Shown here: in pieces, positions 5,485 to 6,231 of the stretch | How the letters are laid out: every line of letters starts with the position of its first letter | Position numbering within the stretch: position 1 is the first letter of the stretch | Translations under genes and position numbers: made by a program | The notes under the pieces: model-generated | What the model saw: the letters and a program-made list of their open reading frames with translations, nothing else | What the model was told of the DNA's origin: nothing | Databases searched by the model: none | Source of the DNA: a bacterium | Lineage (GTDB): Bacteria; Vulcanimicrobiota; Vulcanimicrobiia; Vulcanimicrobiales; Vulcanimicrobiaceae | Direction: 5' to 3' | Assembly: GCA_021807645.1 (NCBI GenBank) | Contig: JAKBCP010000055.1 | Location: 1 to 6,231, forward strand | DNA length: 6,231 bases

Positions 5485-5820
5485 ATGGAGAACCTCGGGC
5501 TTCGCCTCTTCGGATCGCCGGCGCGCACACGCGTCCTGCTGACGATCGCGCTCCTCGACGAGTCTTACCCTCGCGAGGTGGCGCGGATATCGGGCGTTCC
5601 CCTCGCTAGCACGCAACGTATCATCAACGACCTCGAGCGCCAGGGAATTCTCGCCTCGCGCCTGAGCGGCACGCAGCGGCAGATACGGCTGAACCAAGCC
5701 TACTTTGCCGCAAGCGATCTCCGAAGACTGCTGTTACGCCTCTCTCTCGCAGACGAAGCACTCGTGCGCGCAATCGAATCGATACGGCGGCGCCCTCGAC
5801 GTGCGGGGAAAGCGCTGTAA
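5485..5820 (+). CDS. Small winged helix-turn-helix protein, probable repressor/antitoxin
   Basis: This 111-residue protein has a winged-HTH layout. Helix 1 runs over PARTRVLLTIALLD (12-25), helix 2 over PREVARISG (29-37), the recognition helix over LASTQRIINDLERQG (40-54), and a beta wing over ILASRLSGTQRQIRLN (55-70). A helical tail follows (DLRRLLLRLSLADEALVRAI) with a very basic end (RRRPRRAG, 101-108). It resembles ArsR/MarR-like and AbiEi-type DNA-binding domains. The gene sits 3 nt ahead of a nucleotidyltransferase gene and behind a promoter carrying a palindrome and direct repeats. An autorepressor that also serves as antitoxin is a reasonable inference. It has no metal- or ligand-binding motif that I can see. 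An ordinary MarR-like regulator remains possible. Confidence 0.85.
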   Translation: MENLGLRLFGSPARTRVLLTIALLDESYPREVARISGVPLASTQRIINDLERQGILASRLSGTQRQIRLNQAYFAASDLRRLLLRLSLADEALVRAIESIRRRPRRAGKAL

Positions 5821-5823
5821 CGC

Positions 5824-6231
5824 ATGGAGATCACCCGCCGGTCAACGCTCGTCGAGATTTGTTTTGCAGTCTGTACGGCATTGCGGCGAGCGGGAGCAAC
5901 CGCGGTGCTTACCGGCGGAAGTGCTGCGGTCTATTATGCACCGGAGCGTTATCAATCGGCAGATGCCGACTTCATCGTTACGATGAATCCGAATCCTCAA
6001 GCAGCCGCGTCGGCACTTCGCGAGCTCGGTTTCATCGAACGAAGCGGCATCTATCGACATCCCGAAACGCCGTTCATGCTGGAGTTCCCGCCCGGGCCGC
6101 TCTCCATCGGCGAAACGATCGTTCTCGACTACGAGACGATCGAGCAAGGGGAGAGCGTTCTCCACGTCCTGTCGCGCACCGATTCCGTCCGCGACCGCCT
6201 CGCGGCTTTCTACCATTGGAGCGATCGGAGT
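5824..6231 (+). CDS. Nucleotidyltransferase-fold protein, probable toxin partner (cut by right edge)
   Basis: The frame is open from ATG 5824 to the window end (136 residues, no stop), so the gene is partial. It carries the pol-beta nucleotidyltransferase signature GGSAAVYYAPERYQSADAD (31-49). The GGS turn is followed by D47-x-D49, the metal-binding pair, and a likely third carboxylate is E87 in PFMLEFPPG. A second conserved-looking block, VRDRLAAFYHWSDRS (122-136), is of the kind seen in AbiEii/DUF6036-like NTases. Members of this superfamily transfer nucleotides to RNA, protein or small molecules, and several act as toxins (AbiEii, MenT, MNT). It follows the HTH gene by 3 nt with no Shine-Dalgarno, so it is surely co-transcribed. 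G+C is lower than in the rest of the window (30 of 60 bases at 5941-6000), which fits transfer of the pair. Catalytic residues look intact. The antisense frame over 5842-6216 is a shadow. Confidence 0.82.
   Translation, partial: MEITRRSTLVEICFAVCTALRRAGATAVLTGGSAAVYYAPERYQSADADFIVTMNPNPQAAASALRELGFIERSGIYRHPETPFMLEFPPGPLSIGETIVLDYETIEQGESVLHVLSRTDSVRDRLAAFYHWSDRS

Noticed and set aside
5842..6216. A 124-codon minus-strand frame opposite the nucleotidyltransferase
   Set aside because: The plus frame has the GGS...DxD motif and follows the HTH gene by 3 nt; the antisense frame shows no motif.
1..6231. CRISPR array, insertion sequence, tRNA/rRNA, attachment sites
   Set aside because: I saw no regularly spaced repeats, transposase motifs, terminal inverted repeats or tRNA-like folds anywhere in the window.

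Overview
The window is a GC-rich, gene-dense bacterial segment with short intergenic gaps and many 1-4 nt gene overlaps. The house style (GCG/CGC codons, frequent CGATCG strings, soil-type oxidoreductase families) fits a GC-rich soil or environmental bacterium. It resembles Candidatus Eremiobacterota (WPS-2) or similar lineages, but this is an impression: no rRNA or phylogenetic marker is present.

Minus strand, 4962 down to 1: one apparent operon of eight genes. In transcription order they are a pirin-type bicupin (GTG start), an NADPH-dependent FMN/quinone reductase, a short-chain dehydrogenase lacking the catalytic Tyr/Lys, a small Rieske [2Fe-2S] ferredoxin-like protein, an XRE-type HTH protein, a DJ-1/PfpI protein with glycine in place of the nucleophilic cysteine, an alpha/beta hydrolase, and a GAF (plus start of PAS) sensor protein cut by the left edge. 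SDR>Rieske (TGATG), Rieske>HTH (ATGA) and hydrolase>GAF (ATGA) overlap, which settles the starts of the downstream genes and suggests coupled translation. The families point to redox or electrophile (quinone/aldehyde) metabolism with its own regulator and sensor. No oxygenase partner for the Rieske protein is visible, so the substrate is unknown.

Plus strand, 4965-5339: a YciA-like hotdog acyl-CoA thioesterase, divergent from the operon with only 2 bp between the two start codons. It is followed by a 145-bp gap (5340-5484) holding a possible terminator hairpin, then a compact promoter/operator region.

Plus strand, 5485-6231: a two-gene cassette of a small winged-HTH protein and, 3 nt downstream, a pol-beta-type nucleotidyltransferase cut by the right edge. 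Gene order, tight spacing, lower GC in the second gene, and a palindrome plus direct repeats over the promoter all suggest an autoregulated toxin-antitoxin-like module of the HTH + NTase kind. Both plus-strand promoters (5485 gene and thioesterase) place the -10 box 6 nt before the ATG, and neither gene has a Shine-Dalgarno sequence, so both are probably leaderless.
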